Assembly (NCBI GenBank): GCA_041624375.1
Contig: JBFJVD010000177.1
Span: forward strand, 1-6,418
Length of the DNA: 6,418 nucleotides
DNA from: JBFJVD01 sp041624375
GTDB lineage: Bacteria > Chloroflexota > Anaerolineae > Anaerolineales > E44-bin32
Reading direction: 5' to 3'
Shown: piece by piece, positions 1 to 5,595 of the stretch
Layout of the letters: every line of letters starts with the position of its first letter
How positions within the stretch are numbered: the stretch's first letter is position 1
Made by a program: the position numbers and the translations under genes
Notes under the pieces: model-generated
Database searches by the model: none
What the model was told of the DNA's origin: nothing
What the model saw: the letters and a program-made list of their open reading frames with translations, nothing else

Positions 1-369
1 CACCGTCCGGATGCCTTCCTGCTCTCCCATGCCGTCGATGGCTTTTCGCTGGCGCTCGACTTCCGTGTGACTCGCTACCGGCGAGAAAGGCTTCGGAAGC
101 TCAGCCCGCAGCTGGACGAAATCGTCCTCCAATCCGGAGGCCGCTTCTACTTCGCCAAGGACAGCACCCTGCGTCCGGAAGCGGCACGTGCCTTTCTGGG
201 CCGCTCTACTCTGGAGCGACTCCGTACGCTCAAGGATCGCTGTGACCCCGAGGGATTGCTGGAGACCAACCTGATCCGCCGGGTGCTTCCCGAGCTGGCC
301 CGCGGCGAGGGCCGTGGGGCGCGCTTCGACTCAAGCATCGCGGCGGAGGCCAGCCGTGCCGCCAACTGA
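1..369 (+). CDS. FAD-linked oxidase, DprE1-like, C-terminal fragment (5' end outside window)
   Basis: An open frame runs from base 1 to a TGA at 367-369, giving 122 residues of the C-terminus; the start lies upstream of the window. The fragment opens with a GFSLALDF segment typical of the substrate-binding half of VAO-type FAD-linked oxidases. It continues with LDEIVLQSGGRFYFAKDS, which closely follows the end of decaprenylphosphoryl-ribose 2-oxidase (DprE1) and related sugar or aldonolactone oxidases. In DprE1 the Lys of the AKDS segment contacts the flavin; here it is encoded at 157-159. The closing ERLRTLKDRCDPEGLLETNLIRR also fits, since these enzymes usually end with an RxxxDP turn and a short helix. 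The FAD domain is not visible, so the substrate cannot be named. The next gene starts within this one, so the two are probably cotranscribed. D-arabinono-lactone oxidase-like enzymes are the main alternative. Confidence 0.8.
   Translation, partial: HRPDAFLLSHAVDGFSLALDFRVTRYRRERLRKLSPQLDEIVLQSGGRFYFAKDSTLRPEAARAFLGRSTLERLRTLKDRCDPEGLLETNLIRRVLPELARGEGRGARFDSSIAAEASRAAN
345..349 (+). promoter_or_regulatory. Shine-Dalgarno that sets the GTG start at 356
   Basis: GGAGG lies six bases before the GTG at 356. The longer possible start, GTG at 314, lies well inside the upstream gene and has no such site at the right distance. This decides the start of the TPR/zincin gene and gives a 14-base overlap with the oxidase gene, which suggests translational coupling. 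Confidence 0.75.
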
Positions 370-2311
370 GCTGCGCCAGGCTGCGCAGCTCCTGCAAAAG
401 GGCCGCAAGGACGAAGCCCGCGCCCTGCTGATTCCATTTGTCAGGCAGCATCCCAATTCTGAGTATGGTTGGCTCCTGCTCAGCCTGGCCGTCACCGATC
501 GCCAGCAGCAAATCGAGTGCCTGCGGCGGACGCTTACGATCAACCCGGAGAACGCTCGGGCCCGCGACCGCTTGACGGCGCTCACTGCCCCCGAAGCAGC
601 CGCAGAGCCCGAGACCTCGCCCGAGCCGATGCAGGCAGCGCCTGTTCGACTTGAACAGCCCATTGCCGAGTCGGAGCCGGAACCGCCGCCGGCACAGGCT
701 GGCCCTGCAGCGGAGGTCACGATCGAGCCGCAGATTGACGAACCAGCCCAGGTCGAACTGGAGCCTGAGGCGGCCCATCTCGAGCCCCTGCGGGATGAGG
801 CGCTCCGCGAACAGGTCCAGCCGAGGCCGCAGCGCCGCGTCGGCCGCTGGATCCTGGGCGGTCTTGCCGCCGCGCTGCTCAGCGTGCTGCTCCTTGGCGG
901 AGGTCTCTTCATCTTTAATACGCTTTTGGGGCCGCCCCTCACGCAAGCGGATATTCAGGCCACGGCGCGTGCCGAAGTCGCCGCCGCAGCCACATCCCAG
1001 GCGGTCAGCCAGGGATTGCCCCCGACGTGGACGCCGACGCTCACGCCCACGAGCAGCCACACACCGACGCCCACCACGCCCCCCACCGCCACCTCGACGC
1101 CGACGCTGCCGGCCCCCAACCCCACGGTTGGCGCGGAGATGGAGGTGATTCAGCAGCAGGTCGCCGACTTGCGTGGGCTGAACATTCAAGAAGGGGTGGT
1201 CAATTATCTGCTATCGAAGGTCCAGGTGCGCCGGCTGCTTGAGGAGAGCTTCCTGAACAACGGGGGTTCGCGCGCCGAGGTCGAAGACCAGGCGCGAGCA
1301 CTGAGCGCGTTGGGCCTGATCAAGCCCAGCTACGACCTGTTCACCAACACACTGAACGGCCTGGCCGACAGCGTGGGCGGCTTCTACTTCCCATGGAGCG
1401 ACGAGACCTTCGTGATTGGCACCCGCTTCTCAGGGATCGAACGCTGGGTCTACTCGCATGAATACGCGCACGCGCTGGTGGATCAGCATTTCGACATCAA
1501 CTCCTACGGTGTCTACCCCGTCTGCACCCGTACCGATGACGAATGCACCGCGATCCAGGCGCTGGTGGAAGGCGACGCGACGCTGCTCATGACCCAGTGG
1601 TACTTGCAGTATGCCGAGCCCAGCGACCGGCGCCAGATCCTGAACTACAACCCGCCGCCGTCAACCCTGCCCGAGCAGGACCCGCCCCCGTATTCCGGCC
1701 CTGACGCGCTGTTTCCCTACGACCAGGGGCTGGAATTCGTTCTGTTTCTCTATGAGCGCGGCAATTGGGCTGAGGTCAACCGCATCTATGCGCGCCTGCC
1801 GCAGAGCACCGAGCAAATCCTGCACCCGCAGAAATACCTGGCCGGTGAGGCGCCCCGCCCAATCACGCTGCCGGATCTGGCGCCGTTGCTCGGCGACGGC
1901 TGGCGGCTGCTCGTCGAAGACCGGCTCGGGGAGTGGAAGACGTTTCTGTTATTGGGTTACGGGGCCGATTTTGCCGCCCAGCTGGACGACCCGACGGCTG
2001 AAACAGCGGCGGCCGGCTGGGGCGGGGATGCGTTCCGCGTCTACTTCAATGACGGGAACGGACAGGTGGTGCTGGCGTCCGAATGGCGCTGGGATACGGT
2101 TGCGGATGCCGGTCAGTTCCGGCAGGCACTGCGGGAACATCTCGATGCACGCTTCCGCGGCGGTGAGCTCGAGTCGGCCAACGGCGAGTGCTGGCAGGCG
2201 AACGACCAGATCACCTGCATGTACGCCCGCGGCGACGGGGTCCTCTGGCTGCTGGCGCCCGATCTGACCACGCTGCAGGGCGTGCTGGACCTCTTCCCGA
2301 GCTTCCCCTGA
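356..2311 (+). CDS. Membrane-anchored TPR protein with extracytoplasmic HExxH (zincin-like) domain
   Basis: A 651-residue protein from GTG 356; an in-frame GTG at 314 exists but is less likely. Residues about 5-73 form a TPR-like helical repeat (LRQAAQLLQKGRKDEAR, then NPENARARDRLTAL). Residues about 75-160 are acidic and Pro/Gln-rich. A single membrane helix lies at about 165-190, preceded by basic residues (RPQRRVGR), so the TPR part should be cytoplasmic and the rest outside. A Thr/Pro linker follows at about 222-259. The outer domain carries SHEYAH, with H368, E369 and H372 matching HExxH, and EGDA with E405, 33 residues later, a plausible third zinc ligand as in gluzincins. Later marks are GWGGD (W555) and WDT (W579). 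Cys pairs C390/C397 and C612/C621 could form disulfides. It is probably a surface metallopeptidase of a family I know only as uncharacterised; the substrate is unknown. A zinc-binding protein without protease activity is possible. Confidence 0.85.
   Translation: MPPTELRQAAQLLQKGRKDEARALLIPFVRQHPNSEYGWLLLSLAVTDRQQQIECLRRTLTINPENARARDRLTALTAPEAAAEPETSPEPMQAAPVRLEQPIAESEPEPPPAQAGPAAEVTIEPQIDEPAQVELEPEAAHLEPLRDEALREQVQPRPQRRVGRWILGGLAAALLSVLLLGGGLFIFNTLLGPPLTQADIQATARAEVAAAATSQAVSQGLPPTWTPTLTPTSSHTPTPTTPPTATSTPTLPAPNPTVGAEMEVIQQQVADLRGLNIQEGVVNYLLSKVQVRRLLEESFLNNGGSRAEVEDQARALSALGLIKPSYDLFTNTLNGLADSVGGFYFPWSDETFVIGTRFSGIERWVYSHEYAHALVDQHFDINSYGVYPVCTRTDDECTAIQALVEGDATLLMTQWYLQYAEPSDRRQILNYNPPPSTLPEQDPPPYSGPDALFPYDQGLEFVLFLYERGNWAEVNRIYARLPQSTEQILHPQKYLAGEAPRPITLPDLAPLLGDGWRLLVEDRLGEWKTFLLLGYGADFAAQLDDPTAETAAAGWGGDAFRVYFNDGNGQVVLASEWRWDTVADAGQFRQALREHLDARFRGGELESANGECWQANDQITCMYARGDGVLWLLAPDLTTLQGVLDLFPSFP
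1022..1132 (+). repeat. Low-complexity Thr/Pro-encoding tract (extracytoplasmic linker)
   Basis: This stretch of the zincin gene encodes alternating Thr and Pro (TPTLTPT, TPTPTTPPT, STPTLP). It is built from degenerate ACG/ACC/CCG/CCC codons; the 12-mer GACGCCGACGCT occurs at 1030-1041 and again at 1096-1107. Such linkers between a membrane helix and an outer domain are common in Chloroflexota and are likely to vary in length between strains. The function as a flexible spacer is inferred from its place between helix and domain. Confidence 0.7.
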
Positions 2312-2340
2312 GCCCTCTCCTCGACGCTTGAAAGCCCGAA

Positions 2341-2352
2341 ATTCCATGGAAT
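2341..2352. promoter_or_regulatory. 12-bp perfect palindrome ATTCCATGGAAT, possible operator
   Basis: ATTCCATGGAAT reads the same on both strands. It lies 29 bases after the stop of the zincin gene and 68 bases before the kinase ATG. A related but imperfect half-site, TTCCA with TGGA after a four-base gap, occurs at 2384-2396 inside the predicted promoter. The position, about 65-78 bases before the predicted start point, would suit an activator dimer. No regulator is known for it, and a chance palindrome cannot be excluded. Confidence 0.35.
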
Positions 2353-2382
2353 CGCCTTCTCCGGGGTGGGCAGGTCGTCCTG

Positions 2383-2411
2383 TTTCCAAACCTGGATGAA
2401 GCCATTATGAT
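2383..2411 (+). promoter_or_regulatory. Putative sigma70-type promoter for the kinase operon
   Basis: TTTCCA at 2383-2388 (4 of 6 matches to TTGACA) is followed after 17 bases by TATGAT at 2406-2411 (5 of 6 matches to TATAAT). The expected start point falls near 2418-2421, directly at the ATG at 2421. The transcript would then be leaderless or nearly so, which agrees with the absence of a convincing Shine-Dalgarno sequence there. Confidence 0.45.
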
Positions 2412-2420
2412 TGGGTCACT

Positions 2421-4178
2421 ATGGACCGCAGAGGAACGTGGCCCCCACTCTTCCCGCTCGATTGGATCGAGCTAATCCTGCGTTGGGTATTCCTGGTGGC
2501 GCTGCCGCTGGTCGCCGGGATGCAGCGAATCGTCTTCCTCGAGCTAGGGATTGTCCTCATTGCCTGGGCAGCCTTCTCGTTCTTCTTGCGGTTGGCGACG
2601 ACGCGCGGCTGGCGCCCGCCGTGGCCTGGCTGGGTTGCAGGGGTGATCGATATAGCCTTCGCCCTGGCCGCCATCGAATGGTCTGGCGGACTCTCCAGCC
2701 CACTTTGGTGGGGGCTCCTGCTCGGGCCGCTGACGGTGGCCCTGCGGGAGAATACCCGCCTGGCGCTGATCCACCGCGCCGCCGCCGGCGTCGCCGCTGC
2801 CCTTGTGCGTACGCTGATCGCCGGTGAGCCCGCCTGGACGCTGTTGCCGGTGGCGGGGCTCACGCTGCTGCTGGTGCTGGCGATGTACGGGCTTTCGCCG
2901 CTCGTCCGCCGGTTGCGGGCGGCCGCGAAGGAGATGGCGCGCTGGCAGCGGCTAACGCTCGAAGGGGTGCGGGATCAGGAACGCGAACGCTCGCGGACGG
3001 TCTTCCGTCTGGCGGCGGAGTTGAACGCCACACTTAACTACGAGCGCGTGCTCGACCTTGCTCTGGACCTCAGTGCACGCGCCCTTTCGAACCACAAACC
3101 GGAAGATACACAACTTGTCAGCGCGTTGCTCCTCTTTGAAGATGACGCGCTCTGTGTCGCTTCGGCGCGCGGCCTGCCCACCACCGATCGGCGCGCCCAG
3201 CTCCCCGGCCAGAGCGGCGTCGTCGGCCGGGCGATCACGACCGGCGAGCCGCGCATTTCGCACGACCCGGCCCGCGATCCGGAGCTTCAGCGTTTGGTGG
3301 CGCTGCACAACTGTCAGGTCGCCGTCTGCATTCCGCTGCTCGCCGGCCTGGAGGCCTACGGTGTGCTGCTCTTCGCCCATCCGTCGGGCGACTACTTCAC
3401 CGCCGAACGGGTGGAGCTGATGCAGGCCGTCGGCAACCAGGTGATTACGGCGATTCAAAACGCGCGCCTCTACCGCGATCTGGAAGTCGAAAAGGAACGC
3501 ATGTCGGAAATCCAGGAGGAGGCGCGCAAGAAGCTGGCGCGCGACCTGCACGATGGTCCGACTCAATCGATCGCTGCCATCGCCATGCGGACCAACTTCG
3601 CCCGCCGGTTGATGGAGCGGGATCCCAAGTCGGCGGCGGACGAGCTGTTCAAGGTGGAGGACCTTGCCCGTCGGACGACGAAGGAAATCCGCCACATGCT
3701 TTTCACGCTGCGCCCGCTGATCCTCGAATCGCAGGGGCTGGTCGCCGCGCTGCATCAGCTGGCGGAGAAAATGTGGGATACGCACGGCCAGACGGTGACC
3801 GTCGAAGCTGAGACCGATGTGGCCACCGACCTCGAGATGGGGCGCCAGGGCGTGATCTTCTACATTGCCGAAGAGGCGGTGAACAACGCCCGCAAGCACG
3901 CCGAGGCCGAGCGCACCTGGGTCCGGCTTTGGCGCAACGCCGACCTGTTCTTCCTCGAGATCGAGGACGACGGCGTCGGCTTTAACGTCGGCGCCGTGGA
4001 CGCCAATTACGAGCAGCGCGGCAGCCTGGGTATGGTCAACATGCGCGAACGGGCCGAGCTGGTGAACGGCGTCCTGCGCGTCACCTCCACGGAAGGGCGG
4101 GGGACTCGCATCCGGGTGGTCGTTCCGCTCTCCGAAGAATCTGCCGATCGCTTGCACCGCGCGGGCTACGTCGCCTGA
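2421..4178 (+). CDS. Membrane sensor histidine kinase, NarL-type (6 TM, GAF, HisKA_3, HATPase_c)
   Basis: A 585-residue kinase. ATG 2421 is the first possible start after an in-frame TGA at 2397. Six hydrophobic segments lie at about 17-33, 37-57, 70-86, 94-107, 114-132 and 138-157. GGLSSPL at 89-95, between the third and fourth, resembles GGxxNPF, the quinone-contact motif of RegB/PrrB. A GAF domain follows at about 197-346, with C298 and C303 in NCQVAVC, then a signalling helix to about 372. The HisKA_3 segment ARDLHDGPTQ has H377 as phosphoacceptor. The ATPase domain shows EEAVNNARKHA (N489), DDGVGF (D516) and GSLGMVNM (G534). No HAMP or receiver domain is present, and no response regulator gene lies in the window, so the partner is encoded elsewhere. 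The next gene starts 24 bases on, suggesting an operon. Kinase assignment is secure; the signal is inferred only. Confidence 0.95.
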   Translation: MDRRGTWPPLFPLDWIELILRWVFLVALPLVAGMQRIVFLELGIVLIAWAAFSFFLRLATTRGWRPPWPGWVAGVIDIAFALAAIEWSGGLSSPLWWGLLLGPLTVALRENTRLALIHRAAAGVAAALVRTLIAGEPAWTLLPVAGLTLLLVLAMYGLSPLVRRLRAAAKEMARWQRLTLEGVRDQERERSRTVFRLAAELNATLNYERVLDLALDLSARALSNHKPEDTQLVSALLLFEDDALCVASARGLPTTDRRAQLPGQSGVVGRAITTGEPRISHDPARDPELQRLVALHNCQVAVCIPLLAGLEAYGVLLFAHPSGDYFTAERVELMQAVGNQVITAIQNARLYRDLEVEKERMSEIQEEARKKLARDLHDGPTQSIAAIAMRTNFARRLMERDPKSAADELFKVEDLARRTTKEIRHMLFTLRPLILESQGLVAALHQLAEKMWDTHGQTVTVEAETDVATDLEMGRQGVIFYIAEEAVNNARKHAEAERTWVRLWRNADLFFLEIEDDGVGFNVGAVDANYEQRGSLGMVNMRERAELVNGVLRVTSTEGRGTRIRVVVPLSEESADRLHRAGYVA

Positions 4179-4202
4179 GGCCGCACGCCGCGCGCCGCTC
4201 TG

Positions 4203-4823
4203 ATGCCACTTGAAGCCGGGTTCTGGGTGCTGCTGGCGCTGACCGCGCCGCTCGCCGCGCCGCGTATCGGCCGTTGGCTGGAAACGCGTATTTCCCGAGC
4301 GGCGGAGCCGCTGCGGGAGCTTGCGCCCTGGCTTTATGGCCTGCTGCCCGGTTATCTGGCCTGGTTTACGGGGGCGGTCGCTGGACGCGATGCGGGGCTC
4401 TACGGTCATTCGCTGGGCAACTGGCTCTACGGAAGCGTGCTCGTCGCTGCGCTGCTGACTCTGGCCGGCCTGGCCCGCCTTCGCTGGGCAGTGGCAGTCC
4501 CCGCGCCGCAGCCCGTCGAGGGCGCCCTCGACGAGTTTCGTTGGGCGCTCTATCGTGCTGCCGGCCGCCTCTGGCTGGGGCCGGTCTGGGCGGCTGCGCT
4601 GCTCGGCGCCGCCCTGGCGTTGGTGGAGACGGCGCTGCGGCGCAGGGCCTGGCAGCAGCTCCCGCCCTTCTGGCCGGAAGCCGCTGTGGTTCTCATCCGG
4701 GTGGCTGTTTCGAGCCTGGTGTTCGCCTTCACCTCCAACCTGTGGCTCTCGATTGCTGCCCACGTTGGGCTGCTAGGATTGGCGCGCTGGCGGCCATCGC
4801 CGGCAGCGGGCGATCCGGCATGA
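4203..4823 (+). CDS. Polytopic membrane protein, possibly a degenerate CPBP-like protein
   Basis: A 206-residue protein with about six hydrophobic segments (roughly 6-22, 41-60, 70-92, 122-142, 160-180 and 181-196). I do not recognise a named family. The order of an acidic-aromatic motif, DEFRWALYR (D110, E111), then SSLVFAFTSNLWLSIAAH with H187 near the end, recalls CPBP intramembrane proteases (EExxxR, FxxxH, HxxxN). The Arg of motif 1, the His of motif 2 and the Asn of motif 3 are not in place. VETALR at E142-R146 is another possible ExxxR match. If related, it has probably lost or changed its catalytic activity. It follows the kinase by 24 bases and overlaps the next gene by four, so it most likely belongs to the kinase operon and could be a membrane partner of the sensor. 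No strong Shine-Dalgarno is seen at the ATG; reinitiation after the kinase stop is plausible. Confidence 0.8.
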   Translation: MPLEAGFWVLLALTAPLAAPRIGRWLETRISRAAEPLRELAPWLYGLLPGYLAWFTGAVAGRDAGLYGHSLGNWLYGSVLVAALLTLAGLARLRWAVAVPAPQPVEGALDEFRWALYRAAGRLWLGPVWAAALLGAALALVETALRRRAWQQLPPFWPEAAVVLIRVAVSSLVFAFTSNLWLSIAAHVGLLGLARWRPSPAAGDPA

Positions 4824-5233
4824 GGTGGGCAGTCAGGCTGGCGTGGATCCTGGCAGGTGGGGGCTGGTTCCTGTGGCTTCCGTTCGAGGATCAGAGTCTG
4901 CGGCCGGTCATGCTGGTTGGGGCGGGGCTTGCCTTCGCACTTGGGATCACCTTGCTGGCCCGCTGGGCCGCACGCCGGTCGCTCTCGCCGCTTCGCTGGG
5001 CGGCCGGCGCGCTCCTGGCCGGGGGGCTCGCCGGCGGGGCGGCAGCCCCACTGGCGGTTGTTTCGATCTTCGCCAAGGTGTCGCTTCACGACCATCCGGT
5101 GCCCGATTACAGCGCCGCCGATCTAGCGGCGGTGCTCGGCCGGGCTCCGATCTGGATCCTGATCGGCTTGCTCGCCGGCGCCGCACTGGCCCTCGCCTGG
5201 CGCCCCGGCAATTTGGGTTTCGAGGAAACGTAA
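4820..5233 (+). CDS. Small polytopic membrane protein (137 aa), unknown function
   Basis: The start is the ATG at 4820, whose ATGA overlaps the TGA of the preceding gene; this coupling decides the start. The frame stays open far upstream, to about 4274, but that part lies within the previous gene and its translation is Arg/Ala/Gly-rich shadow sequence. Four hydrophobic segments are seen: about residues 7-22 (AWILAGGGWFLWLPF), 29-50 (MLVGAGLAFALGITLLARW), 58-86 (AAGALLAGGLAGG onwards) and 114-132 (WILIGLLAGAALALAW). Between the last two is a polar loop, KVSLHDHPVPDYSAADL, with two histidines and an aspartate that could bind metal, though this is weak. No family is recognised. Translational coupling to the preceding membrane protein suggests that they act together at the membrane, perhaps with the kinase. 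Confidence 0.8.
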   Translation: MRWAVRLAWILAGGGWFLWLPFEDQSLRPVMLVGAGLAFALGITLLARWAARRSLSPLRWAAGALLAGGLAGGAAAPLAVVSIFAKVSLHDHPVPDYSAADLAAVLGRAPIWILIGLLAGAALALAWRPGNLGFEET

Positions 5234-5243
5234 GTCCTCGTAC

Positions 5244-5273
5244 TTGGCAACTGCTGATTCTCTGGACTACAAT
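5244..5273 (+). promoter_or_regulatory. Sigma70-type promoter for the zinc-ribbon/trxB unit
   Basis: TTGGCA at 5244-5249 (5 of 6 matches to TTGACA) and TACAAT at 5268-5273 (5 of 6 matches to TATAAT) are separated by 18 bases. The expected start point near 5280 gives a leader of about 20 bases containing the ribosome binding site for the ATG at 5301. It is the best promoter match in the window and separates this unit from the kinase operon. Confidence 0.65.
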
Positions 5274-5287
5274 GACAGCGTCCCCAC

Positions 5288-5299
5288 GAGGAAAGGGAG
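5288..5299 (+). promoter_or_regulatory. Purine-rich ribosome binding site for the ATG at 5301
   Basis: GAGGAAAGGGAG directly precedes ATG 5301. It decides the start against an in-frame TTG at 5244, which lies on the promoter -35 element itself and has no such site. Confidence 0.75.
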
Positions 5300-5300
5300 T

Positions 5301-5537
5301 ATGGCTGAGCAAGAGTCACCTCGCTTCTACATCTGCCGGCGTCACCTGGTGCCGCGCGCAGAGCCGGGCCACTGCCCGGATTGTGAACTCGAGCTGATCG
5401 AATGCCGTCCCGGCGATCCCGACGATCCGTGCCGCCGCCCGCGCATGGACTCGAAGGGCCGGGTGCTGACGCGCGCCCCGCTCTGGTGGCTGCGGCTCAC
5501 CTTGGGGGAACTCTCGGATCGGTGGGAAGAAGAGTAG
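5301..5537 (+). CDS. Small zinc-ribbon-like Cys/His protein (78 aa), related to heavy-metal-binding domain fold
   Basis: A 78-residue protein with a good promoter and ribosome binding site. The N-terminal FYICRRH (C12, H15), PGHCPDCELELIE (H24, C25, C28) and C35 form a CxxH...CxxC pattern. The spacing and wording follow the small heavy-metal-binding domain (YTCPMHP...GKCPKCGMDL) found at the ends of copper ATPases and in efflux proteins, but the Met residues of that domain are replaced (CPMH by CRRH, CGM by CEL). Zinc binding is therefore more likely than copper binding. A fifth Cys, C44, lies in DDPCRRPR. The C-terminal half (APLWWLRLTLGELSDRWEEE) is amphipathic and could be a docking helix; it is not a clear membrane segment. 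trxB follows after 54 bases with no strong terminator between, so cotranscription is likely. Function unknown; a metal-binding or thiol-active partner of the thioredoxin system is one possibility. Confidence 0.8.
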   Translation: MAEQESPRFYICRRHLVPRAEPGHCPDCELELIECRPGDPDDPCRRPRMDSKGRVLTRAPLWWLRLTLGELSDRWEEE

Positions 5538-5541
5538 TCGG

Positions 5542-5565
5542 CGCCTCCACACAGAGATGGAGGCG
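5542..5565 (+). promoter_or_regulatory. Perfect 8-bp hairpin in the leader of trxB
   Basis: CGCCTCCA (5542-5549) pairs fully with TGGAGGCG (5558-5565) around an eight-base loop, starting four bases after the TAG of the zinc-ribbon gene. No U-run follows (the next bases are ATAGCGTTTCG), so it is a poor intrinsic terminator. It may stabilise the upstream message, give partial attenuation, or hide the GGAGG at 5559-5563 from ribosomes. Confidence 0.5.
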
Positions 5566-5577
5566 ATAGCGTTTCGT

Positions 5578-5595
5578 ATGAGAAAGGTCGTATGA
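5578..5595 (+). other. Five-codon reading frame (MRKVV) overlapping the trxB start
   Basis: ATG at 5578 reads M-R-K-V-V and ends with TGA at 5593-5595, forming ATGA with the trxB ATG at 5592. The nearest GGAGG (5559-5563) is 14 bases away, too far for a usual ribosome binding site and inside the hairpin. TCGTATGA occurs twice, at 5574-5581 and 5588-5595, so the mini-frame may simply be a local duplication of the trxB start. Whether it is translated is unknown. Confidence 0.25.

Noticed and set aside
230..1189. Open frame of 319 codons on the - strand opposite the TPR region
   Set aside because: Low-complexity Arg/Gly content and overlap with a well-supported + strand gene.
2952..4763. Open frame of 603 codons on the - strand opposite the kinase
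   Set aside because: Its translation is rich in Arg, Gly, His and Gln without any recognisable domain, and it is antisense to a kinase with all motifs intact. In GC-rich DNA such shadow frames are expected.
4274..4819. Long open frame upstream of ATG 4820 that would make the 137-aa membrane protein 319 aa
   Set aside because: It lies wholly within the preceding gene, its translation is Arg/Ala/Gly-rich and lacks the clear membrane segments of the downstream part, and the ATGA overlap at 4820 gives a natural start.
4203..4823. Active CPBP intramembrane protease
   Set aside because: The Arg of motif 1, the His of motif 2 and the Asn of motif 3 are not in the expected places, so only remote resemblance is claimed.
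5108..5125. Inverted repeat GCCGC/GCGGC around GATCTA
   Set aside because: It is short, made of GC-rich codons within the 137-aa membrane protein gene, and has no T-run or other context; probably chance.
5542..5565. Hairpin after the zinc-ribbon gene as an intrinsic terminator
   Set aside because: The stem is good but there is no U-run after it, so strong termination is unlikely; it is kept as a leader hairpin instead.
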